Shown: in pieces, positions 1 through 13,600 of the stretch
Position numbering within the stretch: the stretch's first letter is position 1
How the letters are laid out: each line of letters begins with the position of its first letter
Source of the DNA: Marisa cornuarietis
Lineage: Eukaryota > Mollusca > Gastropoda > Architaenioglossa > Ampullariidae
Assembly (NCBI GenBank): GCA_004794655.1
Contig: SMMW01000070.1
Location: 62,001-126,000, forward strand
Reading direction: 5' to 3'
DNA: 64,000 nt
The notes under the pieces: model-generated
The model's input: only the letters and a program-made list of their open reading frames with translations
Databases searched by the model: none
What the model was told of the DNA's origin: nothing
Position numbers and translations under genes: made by a program

Positions 1-76
1 CAACATTTGTTGCTAATTTTTTTTTTAGTATTGATATACAAAAGATTAAGAAGATTAAATGTTTTCATTTTTCCAG

Positions 77-1051
77 CCCGTTCCAGAACAGTGCCAATTC
101 CAGTATCAAACCATGCCCTTGAGGTGCCACTACCACCATCACCTTCTGCCTCTGCCACAGTCCCTTCCTCTGCACATCTTGGTTCTCATGCAGGAGTTGC
201 ACTTCATGATGCAGAAGCGGCTTATCCCCCCTCTGCTGGTCTACCCCCATTTTTCACTACTTCCCTGCCTTCTGTCACTCACCACCACCCCATTATTGCA
301 GCTCAAGCTCAGCCCCTCCCTGCAGACCACTATCAGACAAAAGGTACTGGTCTCAAGGGTGGCAAACCACTCCCTGAATGGTGCTGTGACTCAGGACAGA
401 ATTTACCTGTTGTGTACAGACAAGTCCTCGAGGCCTGTTCAGAGTAGGTCATCAATCATTCTTACAGATATTTGCTGTGGATGCTGTTTTGGGAGTGTGT
501 GTGGCGGTGGTGGAGGGGGATTGATTCTTCCTCCATATTGTTGACAATCTGTCAGATGAGCAGAAGTTTTTTTCTTTTATTTTTTTTGCTCATGTTCTTG
601 GGAATTGATGTTTTGCCTAGAATCTTAACAGCAAACTGAATGTGACAAATTTGTGTTCGAGACAGGTATTGTTGCATTTAAAAATTGAAAAACATTTTAT
701 CTTTCTTGTCAAAAACCTTTGTTTGCAACGTAAACTGATCGGTTTCTTTGTTATACTTGTGTTATACTTGGAGATAGCACTCAAAAGGTGTAGAAACCTT
801 GTCATATGATAAAACTTGAAGAATTGGCACAGTGTTATTGTAAATATTACTGTTTTCAGACCAGACATCTTTGTTCTTTTGTAAACAGGGGAGAGGAAAT
901 AGTCACTGCACGCCTGTACCCAATTCTTCTTTTGAGCCAGTTACCACGAGAACAGCTTGGAGAGCTGTGGAACCTGGTCAATACCCAAACACCAGGGCAG
1001 CTGGTCCGTTCGGAGCTCTGGATGTTGCTGGCTCTTATAGCCCTTGTGCAG
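77..1051 (+). CDS. SYNRG: SYNRG exons 1-2 of window: proline-rich linker and EH domain
   Basis: Exon 77-443 follows a TTTTTCCAG acceptor. It encodes a P/A/S-rich stretch and then the start of an EH domain ([15 protein letters not shown]). The usable donor is GTAGGT at 444-449, although a tempting GTACTG also occurs at 344. Only the 444 donor leaves phase 2, which fits exon 889-1051 and rebuilds the split Glu codon. Exon 2 continues the EH domain with [18 protein letters not shown] and [19 protein letters not shown], the helix-loop-helix pattern that binds NPF-type peptides in this family. It ends at CAG|GTATGT. Confidence 0.9.
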
Positions 1052-1573
1052 GTATGTACCTTCCTTTACGCACAAGTAATTGCATAGGTCACTGCCATTG
1101 TAACTCAAGTATTACATAAGTTACGTTAAGCTTACAATTTTTGTGGCTTCATCAAATTTGTGTGCTGCAGAAGGTATATGTGATGTCTGATCCTTTGACT
1201 GATTGGGTGTTAAATTGTTATATGTAACAATGGTTGAAGGACTCATTGGTATGAGCCTCCATATAATATGTGCATGCAATAATAATAATAATCATGACCA
1301 GCATTTATAAGGCGCCTATTTTACAAGTACTAGGCACACTCATTTAGCCATTTTCAACATTTGTGAAGCACAATGAACGTTCTGCCTTCCAGTCATGATA
1401 ATCATTACATACTCATTCGATACCAAACATTTGTCACATTTACAGGTAGCATTATTGGAACAGGTTGTCTTAAAGTCAGAGGCTGTCAAGTTGAAGGCTG
1501 AGAAAGAGGATGAACGTTAAGGAGCAAAATCTTCTAAAGCTTAGATCCATAGTAAGAAAAGGAAAAGAATTTG

Positions 1574-1620
<47 letters not shown>

Positions 1621-4600
1621 TCCATTTGTAATGCGCAGGTATCCATTCGGAAGAATGCTCATTGCGCAGCAAAAACAAAATAAATAAAAAATAAGAAAAA
1701 AAAAGTAAATAAATAGATAAACACTACGAAAGTAAAAAATAAAGACAGAAGTGTTGCTTGGTTGTTTAAGTAAGTCCGTCTTAAATAAACAGATGGGTCT
1801 TCAGTCTTTTTCGAAACGTGGTTGTTGAGGTGATGGTGGACAATGACGATGGCAGAGCATTCCACAGTTTAGGTGCTGCGTTTTTGAAGGCCCTGGCTCC
1901 AGTGCGCTTCTTGTTTGTGTGATTTATGCCTGAAGCTGCCTAGATGCAGGAGACCATTGCCAGTAGAACAGAGAGAGAGAGTAGAGGGGAGAGTGGCAAG
2001 AGAGCAGACTAAAAAGGTGGCTAAGAAATCAGAACAGCATGATCAGTTGAACGCAGCTGAGTTGTCTGTGTCATGGGGAAGGATGGAAATTCATGTCCTG
2101 TTACCATCATAAATCCTAAACAATGTTTTACCTGTATCTGTCTTCTGTCTCAGAACCAGTATGCTGTGACATCCCTTGACATCCTGAAACGTTGCCCCCA
2201 AGCTCCAGTGCCCTTCTTGGCTCAACCTTCAGTACATACATCAAGCATGGCTGCTAACTCCACTTCTGCTGCTAGTGCTCCTCCCATCTCACCAGGCACC
2301 AGGGTCCAAGAAATGGTTGACAAACCTGAGCATGTTCCACAAAGTCATGCCAGCTGTAAGTTCCTTTAAATACCTAGACACACAGTTTCATACACCTCAT
2401 GAGGTAAAAATAATTATTTACTTCTCTTAAAGAGGAGGGAGGTATCACTTCATGTGTTAAGTATTGTTCCTTGTCAATAATTTGCTCACAGCACTTCACA
2501 AGTAAGAAAACTCCAAACAGGCCAATTCTAAATAAACTTACATGCTAACATCTTTATACGTCGTCACACAACAGACACACCCTAGATCCTTTGAAGTCTA
2601 TCAAAAAGATTTTTGGGAATGCAGCCAAAAGGAAATGACAATAGTCGATCTTCCAGAGCACAAAAGCACAAAGTTTTGGTTGCTTTTTATAATTACTATG
2701 ACAAATGTGTATGATGTTAGTCCATCCTTTTGCAAGTTTATTACAGGCATGACAAATTGCCTCATATGAGTTAATGCATCATCAAGACTATAATTATGCC
2801 AAAATCAGTGAGAGCATCTGTATTAGTGAAGCATTTAAAAGTTTAAAATGAACGTACATAATATTGAATGTATTGGAATGGTCTGTCTTTGTCTTTAAAT
2901 GATATTGCAGCAAGGATTAAGACAGCTAAACATATTTTTGTTTTTAATTAGATGGCAGTTACCCAAGTCCAACACACATTCCTCACCCTGTGCAAACCAC
3001 AGTCACAACTGGATCGCCTGCTGTGCTCCCTGTACAAACTGAGCCTCCAGAAACAGAGGATGACTTTGCAGATTTTCAGGCAGCACCATCAAAACCGCCA
3101 CAGTTAACAGTAGCCACAGTCTCAAGCACTTCACCTTCAAAAAACTATGTTCATTTCACCATTGGAAGCAAAGCTGTCAAAACAGACCACAGCTTACCAA
3201 GGTGAGTGTGTCTGTCAGACAATAAGACTACCTGGCCACTGAAAATAATATTCTTTGAATAAAAGCATTTTGGCAGAAACGTTTCAGTGCCCCCTTTCTA
3301 GACAGTCTGTAAAATCAGTGAGAGCATCTGTATTACAAGATACAATACAACTTTATTTATCCCCAAAGGGCAATTCCAGTAAGAGCACCAGACGTCGCGC
3401 AACCAGGAGCGGCCATCTTTTAAAAAAAAATGTTGGGGGTAGTCATAGTCTATTCACTAGCGCTGATCCCCTTCAATTGTGAAGAGAGTTGTGGAGGCCA
3501 GTGAGACACGCTCCTATGTATGTCACCTCTGCTATGCAAGTATTTCAGAGCATGTAGTACATCCCACAAGATATGTGTGACCGCTATATCTGGCACTCCT
3601 GTTGGGGAAAAAGGCAGGCAGCAGGTCACGGCAAAAACCAGAGGCCAAAACAGGCAGGACTGTCTACAGTTCATGGCGATGGACGAAGCTACAGTAATGC
3701 AGGAGAATAGTCTCATATTGTAACTACTTGGTTAATGCAACTTTTTTCTGTACATAAGAGAACTCGTGATCTAAGTTTTCTAGATCAAACCGTTTCACAG
3801 CCACCTGCAGTCCTGTTGGCGAGTGCTGAGCACGATGCACTGTGTTTGTATCTTTGTGACCTTTGCATGTCACAGCATAAAGCTGATAGGCACAGGCTAT
3901 ACTGTCAAACTGCATGATGATCACTTTTGATGATGAGCATTGATGTTGAGAGTGATCTTCACCTTGTTTTCTGCCAGTGGTGGGAAGGTGATGTCATAAG
4001 GCTGACTTGGAGAATCAGACAGTTGAGGTTTGGAACAAGCACAGTGCTTTTTAACTAGTTTGTCTGACATAACTTTTGTCTGTCTTAAGCCTCTTGGTGA
4101 AGCATTTAAAAGTTTAAAATGAACGTAGGTATTATTGAAGGTATTGGAATGGTGGTTAGCATTCAGAATATTGTAGCTACTGATAGTGAAGTTTCTAAAT
4201 AATTATGGCATTTTCTTCTGTAGCACTCCTGCTGCAGCTGCGGAAAGGCTGGAGACATTGTACATGGAGAAACAGTATGTTCACAAACAGCAGCTGGAGA
4301 GTATTTCCACGGAGGACAAGTATGCTTCCAACGTACGCAGTTTCTTCTGCAGCAGTGATTCTTCCACAGGTATGTTCATAAAAAATTTCAGGGACTGTCA
4401 TTTTTAAATACAAAATGGAAATGTCATTTTATTTGTGTTGGTCTTGTTACTGTTATCTCTTTTTTTTAATTTTTGTTTTGCAGTGTTGATAATGGTGGTG
4501 AATTTTTTTTCTTGCATGTTCTGTAGTCTCATATGACATTTTGTTTCTGCTGACTTTTGCGGCCTCATGGGAAGTGGAAAAGTTCTCTCGACAGGACATG

Positions 4601-7600
4601 CCTCTCATCATGAAGGATTGCAGACACTTTCTGAAAGTGTCTGCATGTTATATAGAGTCTTAAGAGCTCCATTGTCTGTCCCAATGACTTTGGAGCAGGC
4701 AGATACTACACGATGTAAGCTGCTCTTGTCCTTCACTAAATAAACGAGAAGGACAGCACACTCTCTATGTGTGATCTGTAAAAGAGCTGAAGAAATTGCT
4801 GGGAGACAGAGAAAGACTAGCTTCCGGAGGAGGAAGAGGTGCTGTTGAGCTTTGTTGACAGTTTGATTGTTGACATCCCACCAAAGTCTCCTATTAAAGA
4901 TGGTGCCCAGGTATTTAAAAGCAGAAACAATTTCCACCTCCTTGTCGTGGATGACACTTACAGGACTTGGTGGAGAATTCCAACGGAAATCAAAGACCAT
5001 CTCTTTGGTCTTACTTAAATTGTTCTAAGAAATTGTCATTGCACCAGGCAGTAAATTCATCCAAAGCTACACCATCATGGTATTTACTGGCCCGCTAAGA
5101 AGAGAGAGCGGGGCAGTGTCATCAAAGAATTTGACAAGATATTGACCCTCATGGTTACTGCAACAACTATTGGTACACAGAATAAACAGAACCAGGGATA
5201 AAACACAGCCTTGAGGTGAACCGGTGCACGTTGTGATGAGTTGGAAAAAGTGCCATTGACAAGTACTTGTTTGCTGCCTGTCAACCAAAAAGTGAATGAT
5301 CCATGACACTAGCTGATGGTCAAAGGAAAACTCGTCAAGGAGTCTTCTAGCTAGGATACGTGGTTGAATGGTGTTGAAGGCCGATGAGAAGTCAGAAAAC
5401 AGCGGCCGTGCATAGGCTTGTGGATTCTCCAGGTGTTTGAGCAAAGTGTGAAGGATAAACAGTTTAGTATCATCAACGCTTCATTTGGACTGGTATGCAA
5501 ATTGCAAGGGGTCAAGACAATTAAATTGTTAGTGGCTTTTAGAATCAATGCTTTGATGACTGTCTCCAATATTTTCATGACCAACGATATTAAGGCCACT
5601 GGTCTAAAGTCATTGAGATGCTGAGCTGAAGCTTCGGAGCTGGGACGATGGTAGACAGTTTCCAAGCAGCGGGGATGTAGAGTGAATCCATGGAGGGCTG
5701 AAATAGGTATTGGAAAATGCGCAGAAACATAATGTTCTGCCGCAAATACCGTCTGGACCTGAAGCCGCAAATGTTTACTCACTGAAACAGCTCCACAACT
5801 TGTTCTTGACAAATCTCAACCCTCTGGACAGGATGAAGAGGACTGAGCAATATCCACAGAGAAGTCATGTGTCTTGAAACGAGCAAAAAAAAAGCATTAA
5901 GAGCATTAAGTAGGGTTGTACACTCAACGCTTGGGATTTGGGCTTTTGACTACTTTCGACCATCTTAAGCTGATTTTCAGCATTGGCCATGTTCTTTGCC
6001 CTGCCAAGCTGTTCGGATGTTAGCTGTACCAAACTGAAACTCTAATTTAGTCTTATAATTCACCCTGGCCTGACAGATAGCATAATGGACCTCTCTATGT
6101 ACCAGTTTCTTGTCTTGGGCAGAACCCATGAAGAATACAGATTTCTTTTTATTAAGCACTGCTTTTAAGCTCTTGGTCATCCAGGGTTTGTTGTTAGGGT
6201 AAAGCACAAACTGTTTCGATGGAATGGTGCAACTGACACAGGAGGAGAAATACGAGGAGATGGTGTTAACTAAGTCTTCAAGATTAGGAAGTGTCTAAAA
6301 AGACATCCCAGCTGATACACTCAAAACAGAATTGTAAGCTCGCAACACTGTCTGCAGTCCAGCATTTTGTGGAATGTATTGTTTGGCGCACCCATCTGAA
6401 CACAGGGTTATAAACGGGTAAAAGATATACACTCAAGTGATATAATGCACCTAGTGTGGGCAGAGGTAGAGATCTGTAACCATGTGGCATAAATACATAC
6501 CTAAATACTTATATCTTCATCTTTTAATGCAGTTATTATTATCAAGTTTTGACTTTTTCTTCATCTCGATATTTAGAAATTTTGAGAAAAAAATATCAGT
6601 TCATATGTTTTCTTGCTCACTCAGTGCTGTCCTAAACTACTATAAAAGTTGTTTATTTTGATTCAAGCTTTAATAGTTTTAAAATCTTATCTACTTGACT
6701 GTGATTCAAGTGGTTCCAACTTAAGCTGTGTGTAAGTCAAATGTGTTATCATAGATAAAGGATACCAGTCAAAGAAGCCCTTTTTGTCACATTTTTATAA
6801 ATCATAAAGCCTTAGAACTTGATACTTGGTAGGAGAAATGTTAGATATTTCATAGTTGCAATGGTAGATAGATTCTGTGGAAAAGATATCAAACGATATC
6901 AGTAGCAGTGCTAGATACTTCACAGTATTGTTGATTTGCTAGTTTTTTTGTTGTTTTTGTTTTTCTTAGCAATGTGTTGTCACTTTGTTTTCTTGTGTAC
7001 CTTAACCCTACATCTACTTTATTTTCAGCTGTGCATATGTAGTTACTTTATTCTTAAGCTGTTCTTATTCCTATTACAGTCTTCAATTTGTTTTATGTGA
7101 ATGTTGCTTGTCTTGAAAAGCCGGCCTGTAAACAGCATAAAGCACTTATCAAGAAAGATTCTTTTCATTTGCATATTGCAGTGGGTTTTCATTCTACTTT
7201 GAAGATGCCACGTAAGCCATGAAGTTTCCACTATGCATCCCAATTTGTTTGCCAAAAATATTTACATCTAAAGCTTGATGCTATCAGTTTACTAATCAGT
7301 CCTGCCTTTGCATGTGGGTGCTTGATTGATTCACCATGTAATTGGTGACAGAATTAAAAGTAATCACTCTTGAATTCAAGGGAGAGAGTTTATCAGATTT
7401 CATTTATTGAGCCTTTTTTAATTGCTTTGACACACCAAACCACCCTTTTAAGGTCTGCAGTAATCTTGGAATTATCTTGTTATGAATCTTTGAATACTTC
7501 CTCTATTTATCATAATAATAATGAGGATTTGTATAGGGCGTATCCAAAAATTTGCTCAGAGCACGTTACATATATCATACATATGTCAACAATCATGTAC

Positions 7601-10600
7601 CATATTCACATATAACAGACTCGCACTTCTACAACACACTCTCACTCATACACAAAGTAAATTACAAAGGTTATGCACGCTCATGTCAGGACAGGGTCAC
7701 AGTGAAGTTGTCGTTCTGAAAAGTCTTAAGTTTGGACTTAAAGGGGGTTAAAGAATTAGAGTGTCTAAGGCTGATGGGTAATCCATTCCATGTTGATGGG
7801 GCTTGGTATGAGAAAAAAAATCTGTCCACGCGTCTTTGTCTTAGCTAGTGGGATTTGCAGAAACTTTGTGTCAGAAGAAGAGCAAAGAAGTCGCGGGGGT
7901 GTATATGTAACAGGGTGGGACGAGGTTAGCGTGCTCAGTCTCACCACAATGATCAACACAATGCTGCCGTGGGTTCAGGTTTTACTTGTACGCCAGAGGA
8001 TAGGTCTGACTAGGCGAAAGCATATACATCTGATACAGGTTCTCACAACTGCTTGGTGGGGCGATGCTCCCACCTCTCTACTCTCCGTCCAACTGCCCTC
8101 TCTTCTCCCTCTCTCACCCTCTTATCCCCCTCACACCCGACTTTTCCAGAAGCCCTGTCCTTGTTCCTAGGTGCCCCCCTCCCGCTCTCCTTCGGCCGGG
8201 TCACCGTTCGGCCAGTGGTTTTCCCCCCGCGACCCCCTCCCACTCTCTTTCAGTCACAAGGTTGCCGACCCGGCCGGTGTATGTCACCTACCTCTCTATC
8301 CCTCTGTGTGTGTGTGTGTGTGCAATACCCCATACTACTTTATATAGATAGGAGTGAGTTCGGAGAGGTACCGAGGACCAGTGCCAGAAATGGCACAGTA
8401 AATCAGAGTTTGTATGCTATACGGTCCAGGACTGGCAGTCAGTGAAGAGAGCAAATGATAGGTAAAATATGTTCATATCTAGATGGTTTGCAGAGGAGGC
8501 GAGCAGCGGTATTCTGGATCCTTTGAAGTATGTCAAGAAGATACTTGGGGATTCCAGCTAAAAGAGAATTACAGTAGAACATCCTTGATAGCACAAAGGC
8601 ACAGATTAGAGATTTAGTTGCATCAGTGGTGAGATAATGACGAATGGTACTGATCCTACAAAGTTCAAGGTAGGCAATTCTGCAGACGTGAGAAATATGC
8701 TGATGAAAAAGTCAAACTGTGATCGAGAATGACACCCAAGACTCTGCGGACAGAGGTAGAGAAAGGAATAGTTGTTTATAGACTTAGGGAGAGGAGGATT
8801 TCTTTGGACAAGTAAGTAGCAGTTCAGTCTTATCGTCGTTTAGTTGCAGTCTGTTTTGGATCATCAAGAAATTTACGTCAGCTGTGCATTCCTGTGTCTG
8901 TGTCAGTAGTTCAGAGAATTCAGTAAGTAGAGCTGACTGATAACGCTGTATATCATCAGCATAACTCACATGTGACATGGCATGGCGTGACATAAAATCA
9001 GACAAAGGGGAGGTATATCCCACAAAAAGTATTAGCCCCAATACAGATCCTTGGGGGACACCACATCTCAGGACAGAAGCATCCGAGTAAACACCATTCA
9101 CACTCAGTCTGGGTTCGGTCCATGAGATAGGATCGAAACCAGGACAAAGCAACATCATGAATACCAAAAGAGTGCTGAAGTCTGTGTAGAAGTGTAGAAT
9201 GATCTACAGTATCAAATGCAGCTGACAAGTCTAACAGTGCCAGAAATGACACGTCATTGTCACCACTGAGGAGTAGATTATGCTGAAACAGGTTAAAAGA
9301 AAGACCGTATTTTGATATCTATGCTAAAAATGTGTGGTTGGTTTCATACGTTAAAGCAAAGATATAGTAGCTAGATTTTTTTATTTCTCTTGATTTCTTT
9401 TTTTTGTTGCTAGTAACAGGTGATGATGATGATGTCCATTTATAATGTGTATGTATCCATTCAGAAGAATGCTCATTGTGCAGCAAAAACAGAAGAGAAG
9501 AAAACAAATAAAACAACAGGAAAGTGAAAAATGATAAAGACATAAGTGGTGCTTGGTTGTTGAAATCCATCTTAAGTAAACAAATGAGTCTTCAGTCTTT
9601 TCTGAAATGTGGTTGCTGAGGTGATGATTGACAGTGATGATGGCAGTGCATTCCACAGTTTAGGTGCAGCGTTTTTGAAGGCCCTGCGCTTCCTGTTTGT
9701 GTCTTCCACTGCAGGGAGAAAGAAGCGTGACTGGGAGTCAGAGCGCAGGCCACATGATGGCTGGTAAGAAGGAACTACCTCTTGCAAATAGTCAGGAGCA
9801 GCTTTGAACATGCAGGACTGAGCAATCAAAAGCACCATGTAATCAAGACGCTTGTGAAGTGCTCAGTGGACGACTCAGTGACAATTCTGGCGGCTGTGTT
9901 CTGAACTCTTTGGAGTCGATCTAACTGGGTAGCAGGTATACCCCACAATGCACTATTACAGCAGTCTAATCTTGATATGATGGTAGCCAGAGCAAGTGAG
10001 CTGGCAGCAGCCTGAGTCAACATGGGCCATAATCTATCTAAAATACTCAAAAAGTAGTAGAATTTTGACACAATAGAACTAACATGGTTACACATGGAGA
10101 GCTTTGCATCAGTAAAGAGCTCTAGGTCCTGTACACAGTCAGCAACGGCAATGGAGGCGTCACTGACCTGCACAGCACTAATGCCGATCTGCTCCCGTGT
10201 TCTGTCTTGTTGTCGTTGAGCCTAAGACGATTCCTGGTGATCCAGGCCATCTGTGTGTTGTCAGCAAAGAACTGACCTGCCATATAAAAACACTCAATTA
10301 CATGTCCAAGCTGTGAAGTCAGTGAAATTATTGAAAATAATAACAAACAAACAAAATTTATTTAACCTCAACAACACAGCTTACACAGTTTTAAAGAGAA
10401 AATGTTACAGGTCAAATCATACATGTTGATAAAAGTTTGCATGCACAGTTGCATCAGTAGAGAATAACAATATGAAAATATTTACCTTGATTGAGCTACT
10501 GGTATAGTTTCACATCGCATAACACAGTGGTAAAGATATATGGCTAGGCAAACAGTAAGTGGTGTGTCATTGATCAAAGCTGAAATGGTGACAGATTGGT

Positions 10601-13600
10601 GAGTTAAATATTTCAAAGGCAAGAATCTACGTCTTTAGTCTCTAAGCTGAGTGCATTTGAAAAGTTGTGAATTATGGCAAAGAGGTCATTGTAAGGCTGG
10701 CATATATTATTTAATTAGTAAAAGTAATTGAAAATAATAGAGGCATGGAAGAAGTATGCACAGCTTTACAGAGTATACAGTGTACTTCATAGGTTTGTCC
10801 ATGCTCCATTTTGTGTGTGGGTGGGTGGTTGGGTGACCACTGATCACTATAGCTATAGGAGTTTAGTTTTTGAAAGGTATTCTTCATTGTGTAGTAGAAT
10901 ATATTGTTGTTTTGTTTCTGATAAAGATTCAGAATTTTCTCTCTCTCTTTTTCTTAAACTGTTTTCCACTAGATTTAGAGCTTACAACACTTCTGTTTAG
11001 TTTTTGTAAAATGGTTTCCTGATGAGTATGGTTGGTCTACATTTTGTTGAACTTTTTTTATTATGGTGAGGGCTTATATATAGTAATATCCTTTTTTGTA
11101 AGGCTTGTTTTGTCTACCTAACATACTTGGTGGTTTGGAATGTTTGATCTGTGAGATTATCCTCAGCAAGGCATGCGGTGACCAAAGTTCCAGTGTTGGG
11201 GAATAGTGGCACGTGCAGCGTATGATTCAAAATACTTTAGAGTGTTCAGGTGTAAAGCTGAATGCATCCTTGCAAATTGATAATGAACTTATTAAGCAAG
11301 TACCTGTGGTTCAGAATGTACAAATTTAAAGCATGTAGTATACTTCCTGTACCACAGCATTTTAAGTGCGGTATCTTTCTTTGTCTGTCTCGCTCTTGTT
11401 TAACAATATAACAGTCTGCTGTCCCTCTATACATGTTGACTAAAATTCAGATTACTTAGCAATATTTTACCACTTTGTATGCACGTCTGTAATAAGACAA
11501 GGACTTGATTTCTTTGTGGTTTTTGAGACTTATGCCTCAGCAGATGGCAGTTATTTAATGAAAGTATGTGAAGGAAGAGCACGAAACAGTGCCTTTCTAA
11601 CAGAGTGTCATCACTGACAGCATGGTGTGTAGCACGAGACAATGCATGTCTAACAGGGGTCAAAACTGACCGCATTGTATGTTCAGCATGAGACAATGTT
11701 TGTCTAACAAGGGACAAAACTGACAGCACAGGTTCAGCATGAAACAAAGTCTAACAGGGGACATAATTGACAGCATGCCATGTTCAGCAGGGATAATGGT
11801 GGTGGTTATGATATTTTTATTCATTCATTTCAGTCATTCATTATATTTGTGCTTCATAATGTTAGCTTATAAATATTAACATTTCTGACTGTTAGATAGG
11901 CTACACAATTTTACTTCGATCAATGATTTTCATTTTCAGTTCCTTAGTTCTATCTAAATATGAATACGAATAGTTTATTTTGCTAGGGCTTTGGGCCTAT
12001 TCAAAAAGATTAGTATGCAACATATTACTAGGAAAATATATAATACACAATAGACGAAGAATATTTTAAGTTTAGAGTCGCATTTCTTTGTTGCTAAATA
12101 TAAAAACTTGGCAAGGTTACACAGTATTATTAGTTCTATAAGACCAGAAAAGACACCAGCAATCATTGTAATGGCCTGCTCAGCAGAAGCCCCATTAAAC
12201 CTTCACTGAAATTTTCCTTTTTTTCCCTTGTAAATTATTTCTTCTCCTGAATACAAGTAACACCTATCCACACCAGCCATCCAACAGTCCAGAATAGGAA
12301 TCAACTTTAAATGCATAGCTGCTGGACAGTCACAGTGCAATTTTACAAGTAGTACATTGACTATTTTCTGTTTTAGAATTATTTTTGACATTGAAATTGT
12401 TTCAGAATGATTGATCACGATATTCACATCTGGTTTTATCTGCTTCAATTATCACGTTAACTCAGAATTGCAAAAATGTGACAGCCTGCATTACACTGAT
12501 TTTATACAACTTTGTTTCCGTAAAGGCCTCTGTTATGATCTTTGTTATCCATGCTATTTTAAATTCCCAGTCCAAACAGTTTTATGGGGCGGACCTTGGG
12601 AAGCTTTTATTTTAAATGCAGAAGTGAAAGAATCGACTTCATTAATTCTTACAACATACTTGTCTACACATTCAGGTCATACCACACCAAACAGCTTAGA
12701 TGAAGATGACTTTACAGATGGCCACGACAGTCTCAGTCAGGTCAGCACCTCAGAACAGTCAGAGAATGAGGATATACGAGCCTTTGAGAACTATGTAGAA
12801 GAGATCAGTCGCAAACGGGAAGTTCAGGCTCCACACAACACTCTGCAGTGCCCATTTCCCAAAATGTCAGCTGATACGTGTGGTGCTGGGGATATTAGAA
12901 GTGCAACCTCTACAGGCATTATAAAGATGAGAGGTCAGGAGGTCGTGGTAATGAAGCAGGAAATGAAGGCTGCAGGAAATTCTGTACCACCTGTAATCCC
13001 CACTTTGCCACCCATGATGAATCGTGCTGGCCCACCATCAGGATCATTTCCACAAGCTATGACCAATGACGATGATTTCACTGATTTCAAATCGGCTGGA
13101 AGTCCCACTTCAAAGAAAGGGGAATTTATGCAACTCACATCAGCTGCAGCTGCAGAAGGAATGCCATCAGGGTCAGTTGGGGATGTGCCTCTTATCGGTG
13201 AGGAAGACAAATATGGAGCTCTTAGGGGATTGACTTATAATCAGCCTTCTCTTTTTGAACAGAGAGGTGATCAGAATAACTCTTCTGTTTTCTTGAAGCC
13301 TGGAATTCATTCAGAGCAGGTGGAGGAAGAGGAGTGGGCAGACTTCTCTAGTCCTGCTGCACCCAGCTCTGCTAGTGTTGCTTCATCAGGTTCTGGTGAG
13401 AAGGCATTTCTTGGGGCAGGACTTCCTTTGACAGATGCTGAAGAAGATGGCTGGGCTAATTTTGAAATGGCTGAGGAAAATTCAACAGCAGGTAATTCAT
13501 GTGAAAAAGAAAAAAGTGGTTTTAAGTCAGTGCAGTTTGAAACAGGCTACTTTACATCATCAATTCAAGGAGATAGTTCTTTGTCTGGATTACAGCCCCC

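Larger units (their letters stand above)
4370..12675 (+). other. SYNRG intron 5 (8.3 kb)
   Basis: This intron holds three antisense LINE copies (4608-6490, 7510-9252, 9420-10346) and a minisatellite (11578-11786). Stretches 6491-7509, 10347-11577 and 11787-12675 are AT-rich, and I can assign nothing in them. The splice phases either side match directly. Confidence 0.6.

Noticed and set aside
1573..1620. (GAT)n run considered as a coding Asp repeat
   Set aside because: It is the 3' tail of an antisense LINE fragment inside an intron.
12411..12675. Open frame continuing upstream of SYNRG exon 6
   Set aside because: It lacks synergin-like sequence, and only the CACATTCAG acceptor at 12675 gives the phase required by exon 5.
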